From NCBI GenBank assembly GCA_003488145.1, contig DNMQ01000239.1:3471-13104 (forward strand): DNA of 9,634 bases, written 5' to 3'. A model generated the notes under the pieces. That model searched no databases. It saw nothing but the letters and a program-made list of their open reading frames with translations, and was not told the DNA's origin. Below, in pieces: positions 1 through 6,573 of this stretch (its first letter is position 1; the number at the start of each line of letters is the position of its first letter). This DNA comes from Pseudomonas sp. GTDB lineage: Bacteria > Pseudomonadota > Gammaproteobacteria > Pseudomonadales > Pseudomonadaceae. Made by a program: the position numbers and the translations under genes.

Positions 1-653
1 GGCGCGGCAGTTCGCCGGAGTTGTTCATGGACTTCGACAAGTACTTCCCGCGGCGCGGCGCCAAGAGCAGCGAGACGTTGCTGCTGGAGACCAACTACCG
101 CTCCATCGAGCCGGTGATTCGCGATGGCGAGGCGGTGCTGGCCGGCGTGCAGTTCAAGCAGGCCAGGACCAGCCGGCCATGCAAACCGACGCAGCCGGGT
201 GACCACGGGGTAAAGCTGGTCACCGGTTTCGACCTGAACAAGGGCCTGCCGAAGCTGATCGAGGCGATCACCGCGCAATGTGCCCATGTGGCCGAACGGC
301 AAAGCCGCGAACGCACCGCCGTGCTGCTGCTCAGCCGGCGCAACGAGCCGTTGCGGACCATCCAGGCGCAGCTGGACCGCAAGCTGCCGGTCAAGGCCTA
401 CACCATCCACCGTGCCAAGGGATTGCAGGCCGAGGTGGCGATCATCATCGACGACTGCGCCCCGGTGCAGCCGCACCCGTTGCGCAACGCGCTGTACGCC
501 TACTCGGGTTTCTTCCGCAACAGCTATGACCAGGCCATGGCCGATGAAAGCCTGCGCCTGGGATACGTGGCGATCACCCGCGGCGTCAGCCGGGTGTTCT
601 GGTACACCCGCAAGGCCCAGGGTGCCACGGCACTGTTGCGCCAGCGCGGCTAG
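1..653 (+). CDS. UvrD/Rep-family (superfamily 1) DNA helicase, C-terminal part, 5' end outside window
   Basis: The open frame enters from the left edge (first complete codon at base 3) and stops at TAG 651-653, so the N-terminal ATPase half with Walker A/B is not seen. Three SF1A C-terminal motifs are visible. ETNYRS near 87-104 matches motif IV. YTIHRAKGLQAEV near 399-437 matches motif V (T-x-H-x-x-KG-E-type). YVAITRGVSRVFWY near 564-605 matches motif VI, whose Arg contacts ATP. These place it with UvrD, Rep and PcrA-like ATP-dependent 3'-5' translocases acting in repair or replication. The tail ends about 20 residues after motif VI, shorter than in UvrD itself, so it is probably a smaller UvrD-like protein. 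It is convergent with the PP2C/kinase gene and their stop codons overlap. The exact subfamily cannot be set from this fragment. Confidence 0.88.
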   Translation, partial: RGSSPELFMDFDKYFPRRGAKSSETLLLETNYRSIEPVIRDGEAVLAGVQFKQARTSRPCKPTQPGDHGVKLVTGFDLNKGLPKLIEAITAQCAHVAERQSRERTAVLLLSRRNEPLRTIQAQLDRKLPVKAYTIHRAKGLQAEVAIIIDDCAPVQPHPLRNALYAYSGFFRNSYDQAMADESLRLGYVAITRGVSRVFWYTRKAQGATALLRQRG

Positions 654-2401
654 CGCAACAGCAGCGCGACGACTGTCACCGCCAGCAGCAGAGACAGGCT
701 TTTCCAGAACAGCAGTGGATTGCGTTCCAGCAGCGGCGGGCGGGCGCGGTTGAGAAACGCCGGGTTGGGCTGGCGCAGCTCGAAGACGAACTCCGACAGA
801 TCGGCATAGCGCCGCGCCGGGTCGGGATGCAGCGCCTTGCCCAGCACTTCGTCGATCCACGCGGGGATATCGCGCTGCGCATGGCGCAGCGGCTGATAGC
901 ACAGGCGTTTCTGCGCTGCAGTGGTGCGTGCCCTGGCGACGTCGGCGCCGTAGGGCAAGCGACCGCTGAGCAACTGATAGGCGATCACCGCCAGCGAATA
1001 CTGATCCGAACGCGGCGTGCCGGCCTCGCCGAGGAAGTATTCCGGCGCGGTATAGGCCGCGGTGCCGAGCAGGTTGTCCTGCGTGCCCGGTGCGTTGCGT
1101 TCGGCCAGCCCGGCGACGCGGGTCGAGCCGAAATCGATGATCTTCAGCGTGCCGGTGGCGTCGATCATCAGGTTTTGCGGGCGCAAGTCCTGATGCAGCA
1201 TCTCCAGGCGGTGGAAGGCGCGCAGGCCGCGGGCGATCTGCTCGACGATGCCGCGCACGGTTTCCAGGTCCGGCTGTGGATGGTCAAGCATCCATTGCGC
1301 CAGCGTCTGGCCGTCGATGAACTCGCTCACGGTGTACAGGTAGCGGCGCTGCCGCGGCGGCGGGCAGGCCTTGACCACGTGGGGATTGTCGAGGCGTCGG
1401 GCGATCCACTCTTCCAGCAGGAAGCGCTCCAGATAGGCGGGGTCGCCACGCAGATCGAGCGAGGGCGTCTTCAGCACCACGGTGGCGCCGCTGGCTTCGT
1501 CGACGGCCAGGTGCACATGGCTGCGGCTGCTGACGTGCAGCTCGCGAACGATGCGGTAGCCGTCGAACTGCATGCGCGGCTCCAGCAGCGGCGGCAGCGC
1601 CAGTTCACCGAGTTGCCGCTGCACGTCGTCGACGGCCTGCTCCGGCAGGCTGTCGATGCGTACCAGCTGTGCGGTGAGGTTGTCGTCGCTGCCGTTGGCC
1701 AATGCCCGCTCGACGATCCGGCGCGCCGCCAGGTCGAGGTCGTCGCCATGCTCGGCGACGAGCTGCGCCGCATCCCGCGCGCCGATGTGCTCGTAGACGC
1801 CATCGGTGGCGAGCAGGAACAGATCGCCGACCGCCAGCGGCAGGGTGCGGTAGTCGATCTCCAGGTGCCGGTCGATGCCCAGCGCGCGGCCGAGGTAGCT
1901 GGTATCCGCCGACACGCGTACGCGGTGATCTTCGGTCAGCTGTTCGAGGCCGCCGTCGCGCAGTCGATAGATGCGCGCATCGCCGACGTGGAACAAGTGC
2001 GCGCTGGCGGACTTGAGCACCAGCGCGCTGAAGGTGCAGACATAGCCGCGGTCGCGGTCATAGCGGTGCGGGCTGTGGCGGGTCTGCGCATGCAGCCAGG
2101 AATTGATCGCCACCAGCACCCGCTGCGCCGACTGCTTCACCGACCAGGCGTCGGAGGTGCAGAAGTAGTCGGAAAGAAAGCTCGCCACCGCGGTTTCGCT
2201 GGCGATATGGCTGACCTCGCTGCTGCTGATGCCGTCGGCCAGCGCGATGGCGATGCCCTTGCTGGCGAGCTGGGCATCGCTGGGCACACAGGCGCCGTGA
2301 AAGTCCTGGTTGGCCGGTTTGCGTCCGCGGTCCGAATGCTGGCCGAGGGAAATGGCGAGTTGGCTGGGCATCTTCATCTGCGCAAAAGCCCCGGCGCGCA
2401 T
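650..2401 (-). CDS. Bifunctional PP2C-type protein phosphatase / Ser-Thr protein kinase with C-terminal membrane anchor
   Basis: 583 codons. Residues about 14-250 form a PP2C phosphatase: D24/NQD (31-33), ADG (D56), VGDAR (139-143), TDG (199-201) and DDN (239-241) are the metal-binding acidic motifs. Residues about 278-545 form a eukaryotic-type kinase: lysine in VVLK (K311), HQD (403-405) with N410, DFG (423-425), APE (452-454) and the SDQYSL helix. Residues about 562-582 are a hydrophobic tail anchor, so both domains should face the cytoplasm. The Gly-rich loop is degenerate, the HRD Arg is Gln, and the catalytic-loop Lys is Arg (DLRPQN). A kinase of this type sits beside nirB/nasA in other Pseudomonas, so a role in nitrogen assimilation is inferred; its substrates are unknown. 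The first Met is kept because only it has an SD-like GAAGG (11 nt away), but that codon lies in a terminator loop. Starts at Met9 (2377) or Met11 (2371) are equally plausible. Confidence 0.92.
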   Translation of the reverse strand: MRAGAFAQMKMPSQLAISLGQHSDRGRKPANQDFHGACVPSDAQLASKGIAIALADGISSSEVSHIASETAVASFLSDYFCTSDAWSVKQSAQRVLVAINSWLHAQTRHSPHRYDRDRGYVCTFSALVLKSASAHLFHVGDARIYRLRDGGLEQLTEDHRVRVSADTSYLGRALGIDRHLEIDYRTLPLAVGDLFLLATDGVYEHIGARDAAQLVAEHGDDLDLAARRIVERALANGSDDNLTAQLVRIDSLPEQAVDDVQRQLGELALPPLLEPRMQFDGYRIVRELHVSSRSHVHLAVDEASGATVVLKTPSLDLRGDPAYLERFLLEEWIARRLDNPHVVKACPPPRQRRYLYTVSEFIDGQTLAQWMLDHPQPDLETVRGIVEQIARGLRAFHRLEMLHQDLRPQNLMIDATGTLKIIDFGSTRVAGLAERNAPGTQDNLLGTAAYTAPEYFLGEAGTPRSDQYSLAVIAYQLLSGRLPYGADVARARTTAAQKRLCYQPLRHAQRDIPAWIDEVLGKALHPDPARRYADLSEFVFELRQPNPAFLNRARPPLLERNPLLFWKSLSLLLAVTVVALLLR

Positions 2402-2413
2402 GCGAGCCGGGGC
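2384..2413 (-). terminator. Rho-independent terminator after the FNT channel gene
   Basis: On the minus strand an 8-bp perfect GC stem, GCCCCGGC (2413-2406) with GCCGGGGC (2395-2388), closes a 10-nt loop and is followed by TTTT (2387-2384). It begins 17 nt after the FNT stop codon (2433-2431), so it should end the nirB-nirD-FNT transcript. The first in-frame ATG of the downstream phosphatase/kinase gene (2401-2399) lies inside the loop, so that gene depends on read-through or on a promoter within the FNT gene. Confidence 0.8.
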
Positions 2414-2430
2414 CTTCGTTCACTCCAGGG

Positions 2431-3243
2431 TCAGTAGACGGTGCGCTTGGGTGCGGTGCGCACGTGGGTGGTGTAGAGCGTGAGGCCGGTGAAGGCCAGG
2501 CCGCCGACCAGGTTGCCCAGCGCGGTGGGGATCTCGTTCCAGACCATGTAGTCCATGACCGAGAAGTCGCCGCCCATGATCATCGCCGAGGGGAACAGAA
2601 ACATGTTCACCACCGAGTGCTCGAAGCCCATGAAGAAGAACAGCATGATCGGCATCCACATGGCGATGACTTTGCCGCTGACCGAGGTGGAGATCATCGC
2701 GCCGACCACGCCCATCGAGACCATCCAGTTGCACAGCATGCCGCGCAGAAAGATTGTCGCCCAGCCCGCTGCACCGAACTCGGCGTAGCCCAGTGTGCGT
2801 GCCTCACCAATGTGCGAGATCTTCTCGCCGATCGGCCCCGGGTCGGTGGAAAAGCCCATGGTAAAGACGAAGGCCATCATGAAGGCGACCACCAGCGCAC
2901 CGGCGAAGTTGCCTAGAAATACCCAGCCCCAGTTGCGCAGAATGCCATTCACGGTCACGCCAGGACGGCGGTCGAGCAGGGCCAGCGGGGTGAGCATGAA
3001 TACCCCGGTTAGCAGGTCGAAGCCCATCAGGTAAAGCATGATGAAACCGACCGGAAACAGCATCGCGCCGACCAGCGGCGAGCCGGTCTGCACGGTCACG
3101 GCCACCGCGAACACCGCGGCGAGGGAAAGAATGGCGCCAGCCATGAAGGCGCGGATCAGTGTGTCGCGGGTGGACATGAAGATCTTCGATTCACCGGCGT
3201 CCACCATCTTGGTGACGAACTCGGAGGGGATGATGTAGGACAT
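2431..3243 (-). CDS. Formate/nitrite transporter (FNT) family channel, NirC-like
   Basis: 270 codons with about six hydrophobic segments (roughly 29-52, 57-80, 106-130, 160-187, 191-206, 239-260). FNT signatures are present: FDLLTG (75-80) matches the LFT omega-loop region, RGMLCNWMVS (167-176) matches the CNW helix, and FEHSVVNM (207-214) carries the pore histidine H209. FNT proteins are pentameric inner-membrane channels for formate, nitrite or hydrosulfide. Its place after nirB and nirD suggests nitrite import for assimilation. The stretch before CNW where FocA (K156) and NirC carry a pore lysine has none here; the nearby residues are E154 and F156, so it may belong to another FNT subgroup with different selectivity. 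The ATG is preceded by a weak GAGAG at 10-15 nt. It lies 85 bp after nirD and just before a terminator. Family is firm; substrate is inferred from context. Confidence 0.9.
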   Translation of the reverse strand: MSYIIPSEFVTKMVDAGESKIFMSTRDTLIRAFMAGAILSLAAVFAVAVTVQTGSPLVGAMLFPVGFIMLYLMGFDLLTGVFMLTPLALLDRRPGVTVNGILRNWGWVFLGNFAGALVVAFMMAFVFTMGFSTDPGPIGEKISHIGEARTLGYAEFGAAGWATIFLRGMLCNWMVSMGVVGAMISTSVSGKVIAMWMPIMLFFFMGFEHSVVNMFLFPSAMIMGGDFSVMDYMVWNEIPTALGNLVGGLAFTGLTLYTTHVRTAPKRTVY

Positions 3244-3295
3244 GGCGGGTTTCTCTCGAATAGTTGGCAGAAGCTTTTAAATTCGGTGTTTCCGG

Positions 3296-3323
3296 GCGCC
3301 GCCGACAGCACGCGCGGCGGCGC
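3296..3323 (-). other. Intercistronic GC hairpin between nirD and the FNT gene
   Basis: A perfect 9-bp inverted repeat, GCGCCGCCG (3296-3304) and CGGCGGCGC (3315-3323), with a 10-nt loop lies in the 85-bp gap between the nirD stop and the FNT start. No U-tract follows on the minus strand, so it is unlikely to be a full terminator. It may tune the relative amounts of nirBD and channel mRNA through 3'-end protection or processing. That role is inferred. Confidence 0.5.
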
Positions 3324-3328
3324 GGAAC

Positions 3329-3712
3329 TCAGACGAGGCCGATCTCGACGGCATCGCCGTTGAGGCGTGCCGGCCATACCCGCAGGCTTTGTTCGGGGTA
3401 TTCCAGGCAGCTGCCATCGGCCAGGCGGAAGTGCTGCTTGTACAGCGGCGAGGCGATCACCAGCTCGCCCTTGAGGCTGCCTACGATGCCGCGGCCGATG
3501 ACGTTGGCGCCCGACTTGGGGTCGCGGTTGTCGATGGCGAACAGCTGCTCGCCTTCAGCATTTTCGGGCAGGTGGAACAGCGCCACCTGGGCGCCTTCGT
3601 GCCAGGCCACTACACCGGAATTGGCGACCAGATCGGCACGGCTGCACAGTGCCTGCCAGGCCGCCGGGGCTGCGGAACGGGAGTCGAGACGAACGACGTT
3701 GGACTGGCTCAT
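3329..3712 (-). CDS. nirD: Nitrite reductase (NADH) small subunit NirD
   Basis: 127 codons, usual NirD length. NirD is the Rieske-like partner of the siroheme enzyme NirB in cytoplasmic, NADH-dependent reduction of nitrite to ammonium. The fold signature NRDPKSGANVIGRGIVG (about 62-78), then a segment with LYKQHF and DGSCLEYPEQ, is typical of NirD and aligns with Rieske proteins. The Cys-His pairs that bind a 2Fe-2S cluster are absent, as is normal for this subunit. The frame is open further upstream, but the ATG at 3712-3710 is chosen because AGGAGGTG stands 5 nt before it and its first base is shared with the nirB TGA. This TGATG junction implies translational coupling to nirB. An 85-bp gap separates it from the FNT gene. 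Confidence 0.95.
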   Translation of the reverse strand: MSQSNVVRLDSRSAAPAAWQALCSRADLVANSGVVAWHEGAQVALFHLPENAEGEQLFAIDNRDPKSGANVIGRGIVGSLKGELVIASPLYKQHFRLADGSCLEYPEQSLRVWPARLNGDAVEIGLV

Positions 3713-6270
3713 CAGAGCACCTCCTGGGTAAGTGGGATCAGGTGAAGTTCGCTGGCGCGCACCGGCCGACGCTGGCCGCGCTCCTTGACGAAGTGGATGT
3801 CGGGGTCGCCGCGCCCGTCGTTGACGAAGGTGCGGAAGCGCTTGAGCTTTTCCGGGTCGCTGATGGCATTGGCCCACTCGCACTGGTAGCTGTCGACCAC
3901 GTGCTGCATCTGGCTTTCCAACTCGTCAGCAAGGCCCAGGCTGTCGTCGAGGATCACGGCCTTGAGGTAATCGAGGCCACCTTCCAGGCTCTCGCGCCAG
4001 ACCGACGTGCGCTGCAGCTTGTCCGCGGTGCGCACGTAGAACATCAGCACGCGGTCGATGGTGCGGATCAGCGCCTCGTCATCGAGGTCGGTGGCGAACA
4101 GCTCGGCGTGCCGCGGGCGCATGCCGCCGTTGCCGCAGACATAGAGGTTCCAGCCTTTGTCGGTGGCGATCACACCGATGTCCTTGCTCTGCGCCTCGGC
4201 GCATTCGCGGGTACACCCCGATACGGCGAACTTGATCTTGTGCGGTGCACGCAGGCCCTTGTAGCGGTCCTCCAGGCGCAGCGCCATGCCGACGCTGTCC
4301 TGCACACCGTAGCGGCACCAGGTGCTGCCGACGCAGGACTTCACTGTGCGCAGGCTCTTGCCGTAGGCGTGGCCGGTCTCGAAACCGGCGGCGATCAGCT
4401 CGCCCCAGATGTCCGGCAGCTCGTGCAGCTGGGCGCCGAACAGGTCGATGCGCTGGCCACCGGTGATCTTGGTGTAGAGGTCGTATTTCTTCGCCACCTG
4501 GCCGATGGCGATCAGCCCTTCGGGAGTGATCTCGCCGCCCGGGATGCGCGGCACCACCGAATAGGTGCCGTTCTTCTGCATGTTGGCCATGAAGGTGTCG
4601 TTGGTGTCCTGCAGCGGAATCAGCGCCGGATCGGTGATCGGCTGGTTCCAGCAGGAGGCGAGGATCGAGCCCACCGTGGGCTTGCAGATGTCGCAACCGA
4701 CATGCCCGCGACCATGCTTGGCCAGCAGTTCGGCGAAGCTCTGGATGCCCTCGACGCGGACGATGCCGTAGAGCTCCTGACGGGTGTAGGCGAAGTGTTC
4801 GCAGAGGCTCTTGTCCACCGCCACGCCGCGCGCCGCCAGTTCGGAATCGAACACCAGCTTGAGCAGGGCATTGCAACCGCCGCAGCCGGTGGCCGCCTTG
4901 GTCGCGGCCTTGAGTTCGCCGAGATCGGTGACGCCGGCATCGACCTGGCAGCACACCGCGCCCTTGCTGACGTTGTGGCAGGAACAGATGGTCGCGCTGG
5001 CCGGCAGGGCGTCCGGACCAAGCGTCGGAGCGCCCTCTGTCTGCGGCAGGATCAGCGCGGACGGGTCGGCCGGCAGCTTGATGCCGTTCTGCGCGTACTG
5101 CAGCAGGGTGTCGTAATAGCTGTTGTCACCGACCAGCACCGCGCCGAGCACGGTCTTGCCATCGGCGGATACGACCAAACGGCGGTAGCTGGCGCTGGCC
5201 TCGTCGATGAAGCGGTAACTGCGCGAGCCCGGCGTGGCGCCGTGGGCATCCCCGATGGAACCGACGTCGACGCCGAGCAGCTTGAGCTTGGTCGACATGT
5301 CGGCGCCGTAGAAGGGCTCGTGGGGTTCCTCGGCCAGCTGCGCGGCGACACTGCGGGCCATGCTGTAGCCCGGTGCAACCAGTCCGAACACGCTGCCGTT
5401 CCAGCTGGCGCACTCGCCGATGGCGAAGATCGCCGGATCCGAGGTGCGGCATTCGCTGTCGATCACGATGCCGCCGCGCGGAGCGATCTCCAGCTCCGCG
5501 ACATGACCGAGAGCGTCCTGCGGGCGGATGCCGGCGGAAAACACGATCAGGTCGGTTTCGAGGAATTCGCCGTCGGTGAAGTTCATCCGCCAGGCGTAGT
5601 CCTCGCCGGCGACGATCTCCTGAGTGGCGCGCGACAGGTGCACGCCGACGCCCAGTGCCTCGATGCGCGCCTTCAATGCCGCGCCGCCTTCGCCGTCCAG
5701 TTGCACCGGCATCAGGCGCGGGGCGAATTCGACCACATGGGCTTCCAGTCCGAGCGACTTCAGCGCGTTGGCTGCTTCCAGCCCGAGCAGACCGCCGCCG
5801 ACCACCACACCGCGACGGGCATTGGTCGCGGCGGCGCGGATGGCGTCGAGATCATCAAGGGTGCGGTAGACCAGTCGCGCGCTGCCTTCGGCACCGCTGA
5901 TCGGTGGCACGAAGGGGTAGGAGCCGGTGGCAAGAATCAGTTGGTCGTAGGGCTGGCGGCCTGCACTGGTAACGACTTCCTTGCGCCCGCGGTCGATGCC
6001 CAGCACCTGTATGCCCAGATGGGTGTAGACGCCGTGGCTGCTGTAGTAGTCGGCATCGCACATGGCCAGCGACTCGGCATCGCGACCGCCGAAGTATTCG
6101 GACAGGTGCACTCGGTCATAGGCGCGCTGGCGCTCCTCGCCGAACACATGCAGCTCGTAGCGGGTGAGGGCGCCGCGCTCGATCAGCTGTTCGATGCAGT
6201 GGTGACCGACCATGCCGTTGCCGACGATGACCAGTTTTTCGTGCGTGAGCGGAGTGACGGTAGAACTCAT
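3712..6270 (-). CDS. nirB: Nitrite reductase (NADH) large subunit NirB
   Basis: 852 codons, close to E. coli NirB. It takes electrons from NADH through FAD and iron-sulfur centres to siroheme, reducing nitrite to ammonium in the cytoplasm. Domains in order: FAD Rossmann motif VGNGMVG (16-22); NADH Rossmann motif VVVGGGLLGLEAA (155-167); BFD-like 2Fe-2S region with CSC (429-431) and CGGC (463-466); a second conserved CDIC (526-529); then the nitrite/sulfite reductase half-domains. The siroheme-4Fe4S cysteines are intact as C-x5-C (646, 652) and C-x3-C (686, 690). The ATG at 6270 follows AGGAAAGG (6280-6273). Its stop shares one base with the nirD start. The gene has a 226-nt upstream leader with a sigma-54 promoter and an attenuator, which is the pattern of nitrate-assimilation genes. 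No nitrate reductase gene is next to it here, so this locus handles nitrite. Confidence 0.97.
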   Translation of the reverse strand: MSSTVTPLTHEKLVIVGNGMVGHHCIEQLIERGALTRYELHVFGEERQRAYDRVHLSEYFGGRDAESLAMCDADYYSSHGVYTHLGIQVLGIDRGRKEVVTSAGRQPYDQLILATGSYPFVPPISGAEGSARLVYRTLDDLDAIRAAATNARRGVVVGGGLLGLEAANALKSLGLEAHVVEFAPRLMPVQLDGEGGAALKARIEALGVGVHLSRATQEIVAGEDYAWRMNFTDGEFLETDLIVFSAGIRPQDALGHVAELEIAPRGGIVIDSECRTSDPAIFAIGECASWNGSVFGLVAPGYSMARSVAAQLAEEPHEPFYGADMSTKLKLLGVDVGSIGDAHGATPGSRSYRFIDEASASYRRLVVSADGKTVLGAVLVGDNSYYDTLLQYAQNGIKLPADPSALILPQTEGAPTLGPDALPASATICSCHNVSKGAVCCQVDAGVTDLGELKAATKAATGCGGCNALLKLVFDSELAARGVAVDKSLCEHFAYTRQELYGIVRVEGIQSFAELLAKHGRGHVGCDICKPTVGSILASCWNQPITDPALIPLQDTNDTFMANMQKNGTYSVVPRIPGGEITPEGLIAIGQVAKKYDLYTKITGGQRIDLFGAQLHELPDIWGELIAAGFETGHAYGKSLRTVKSCVGSTWCRYGVQDSVGMALRLEDRYKGLRAPHKIKFAVSGCTRECAEAQSKDIGVIATDKGWNLYVCGNGGMRPRHAELFATDLDDEALIRTIDRVLMFYVRTADKLQRTSVWRESLEGGLDYLKAVILDDSLGLADELESQMQHVVDSYQCEWANAISDPEKLKRFRTFVNDGRGDPDIHFVKERGQRRPVRASELHLIPLTQEVL
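3718..3725 (-). promoter_or_regulatory. Strong ribosome binding site deciding the nirD start
   Basis: Minus-strand AGGAGGTG, a near-complete anti-SD match, stands 5 nt before the ATG at 3712 and lies within the last codons of nirB. It fixes the nirD start against the longer open frame that extends to 3883. Confidence 0.85.
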
Positions 6271-6309
6271 GGCCTTTCCTCAGTCGAGCTGCTGCGGCAC
6301 TGGGCCGGC

Positions 6310-6356
6310 AAAACGCAAAAAGGCGCCTGGAGCTGGTATCAGCTCCAGGCGCCTTT
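6310..6356 (-). terminator. Leader attenuator terminator of the nirB operon
   Basis: A perfect 17-bp inverted repeat (6319-6335 with 6340-6356) closed by a 4-nt loop is followed on the minus strand by TTTTT (6321-6317), GCG and TTTT (6313-6310). It lies about 40 nt before the nirB ATG and after the sigma-54 promoter, so it would stop transcription inside the leader unless prevented. This is the position of the antitermination-controlled terminator in nas leaders of Klebsiella and Azotobacter. Its 5' arm overlaps the hexaloop hairpin at 6345-6362. Confidence 0.92.
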
Positions 6357-6362
6357 GCCTGG
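6345..6362 (-). promoter_or_regulatory. ANTAR-type hexaloop hairpin H3, mutually exclusive with the terminator
   Basis: On the minus strand CCAGGC (6362-6357) and GCCTGG (6350-6345) form a perfect 6-bp stem closing the hexaloop AAAGGC, with A at loop position 1 and G at position 4, the signature bound by ANTAR antiterminators. The loop and 3' arm are the 5' arm of the 17-bp terminator, so forming this hairpin blocks the terminator. The structure is read directly from the sequence; NasT as the binder is inferred. Confidence 0.75.
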
Positions 6363-6389
6363 TAATTAGTGGTGTGTGGGGTGGTCGGT

Positions 6390-6405
6390 CAGGCCTCGTT
6401 GCCTG
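6390..6405 (-). promoter_or_regulatory. ANTAR-type hexaloop hairpin H2 in the nirB leader
   Basis: The minus-strand stem CAGGC/GCCTG (5 bp) closes the hexaloop AACGAG, which has A1 and G4. It lies 27 nt upstream of H3. Together H2 and H3 resemble the two-hairpin ANTAR target with the second hairpin overlapping the terminator. Confidence 0.7.
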
Positions 6406-6433
6406 CTACACCCGGTCCCGCGCCTGTTGGCTT

Positions 6434-6453
6434 GACGGTCGCCGCTGACCGTC
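6434..6453 (-). promoter_or_regulatory. ANTAR-type hexaloop hairpin H1 in the nirB leader
   Basis: The minus-strand stem GACGGTC/GACCGTC (7 bp, perfect) closes the hexaloop AGCGGC, again with A1 and G4. It is 28 nt upstream of H2. Nitrate-assimilation leaders are commonly controlled by NasT-type (ANTAR) proteins binding such loops; no nasT or nasS gene lies in this window. Confidence 0.72.
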
Positions 6454-6461
6454 TGGGACGT

Positions 6462-6480
6462 CCTGCCGCGAGGCGGCAGG
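6462..6480 (-). other. 5'-end hairpin of the nirB leader
   Basis: CCTGCCGC and GCGGCAGG form a perfect 8-bp stem with a 3-nt loop, starting only a few bases after the predicted sigma-54 transcription start (about 6485). It may protect the 5' end of the transcript or help order leader folding; that role is inferred. Confidence 0.5.
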
Positions 6481-6495
6481 TGTTGTCAGGGTGGT

Positions 6496-6511
6496 TGCAG
6501 GTTGTATGCCA
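6496..6511 (-). promoter_or_regulatory. Sigma-54 (RpoN) promoter of the nirB operon
   Basis: Minus-strand TGGCATACAACCTGCA fits the -24/-12 consensus TGGCACG-N4-TTGCA, with the invariant GG and GC at the correct spacing and three mismatches. It predicts a start near 6485, just before the first leader hairpin, giving a leader of about 215 nt. Sigma-54 dependence implies an enhancer-binding activator, most likely NtrC for nitrogen assimilation. Confidence 0.85.
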
Positions 6512-6552
6512 GCTTGTCCGGCAGCATGGATTTGCGGCTGTAAGGCGCGCGA

Positions 6553-6572
6553 TTGCGCGGTGTTGCGCGGTG
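6553..6572. repeat. Tandem 10-bp direct repeat upstream of the nirB promoter
   Basis: TTGCGCGGTG occurs twice with no gap, one helical turn apart, about 68-88 bp upstream of the predicted start. Spacing by one turn could place two protein contacts on the same DNA face. The binder is unknown, and chance in GC-rich DNA cannot be excluded. Confidence 0.45.
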
Positions 6573-6573
6573 C

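Noticed and set aside
827..2437. A 536-codon open frame on the + strand over the kinase/phosphatase gene.
   Set aside because: It mirrors a clearly coding minus-strand gene, and its Gln/Ala/Arg/Val-rich translation shows no domain.
3713..3883. A longer nirD starting at 3883.
   Set aside because: The extra 57 residues overlap the end of nirB in another frame and are Arg/Pro/Gln-rich; the strong SD and TGATG junction at 3712 fix the start.
3649..6369. A 906-codon open frame on the + strand across nirB.
   Set aside because: It is antisense to a complete, motif-rich nirB. Its translation is low-complexity Ala/Gly/Val/Asp/His-rich without recognisable domains, as expected from third-position GC bias.
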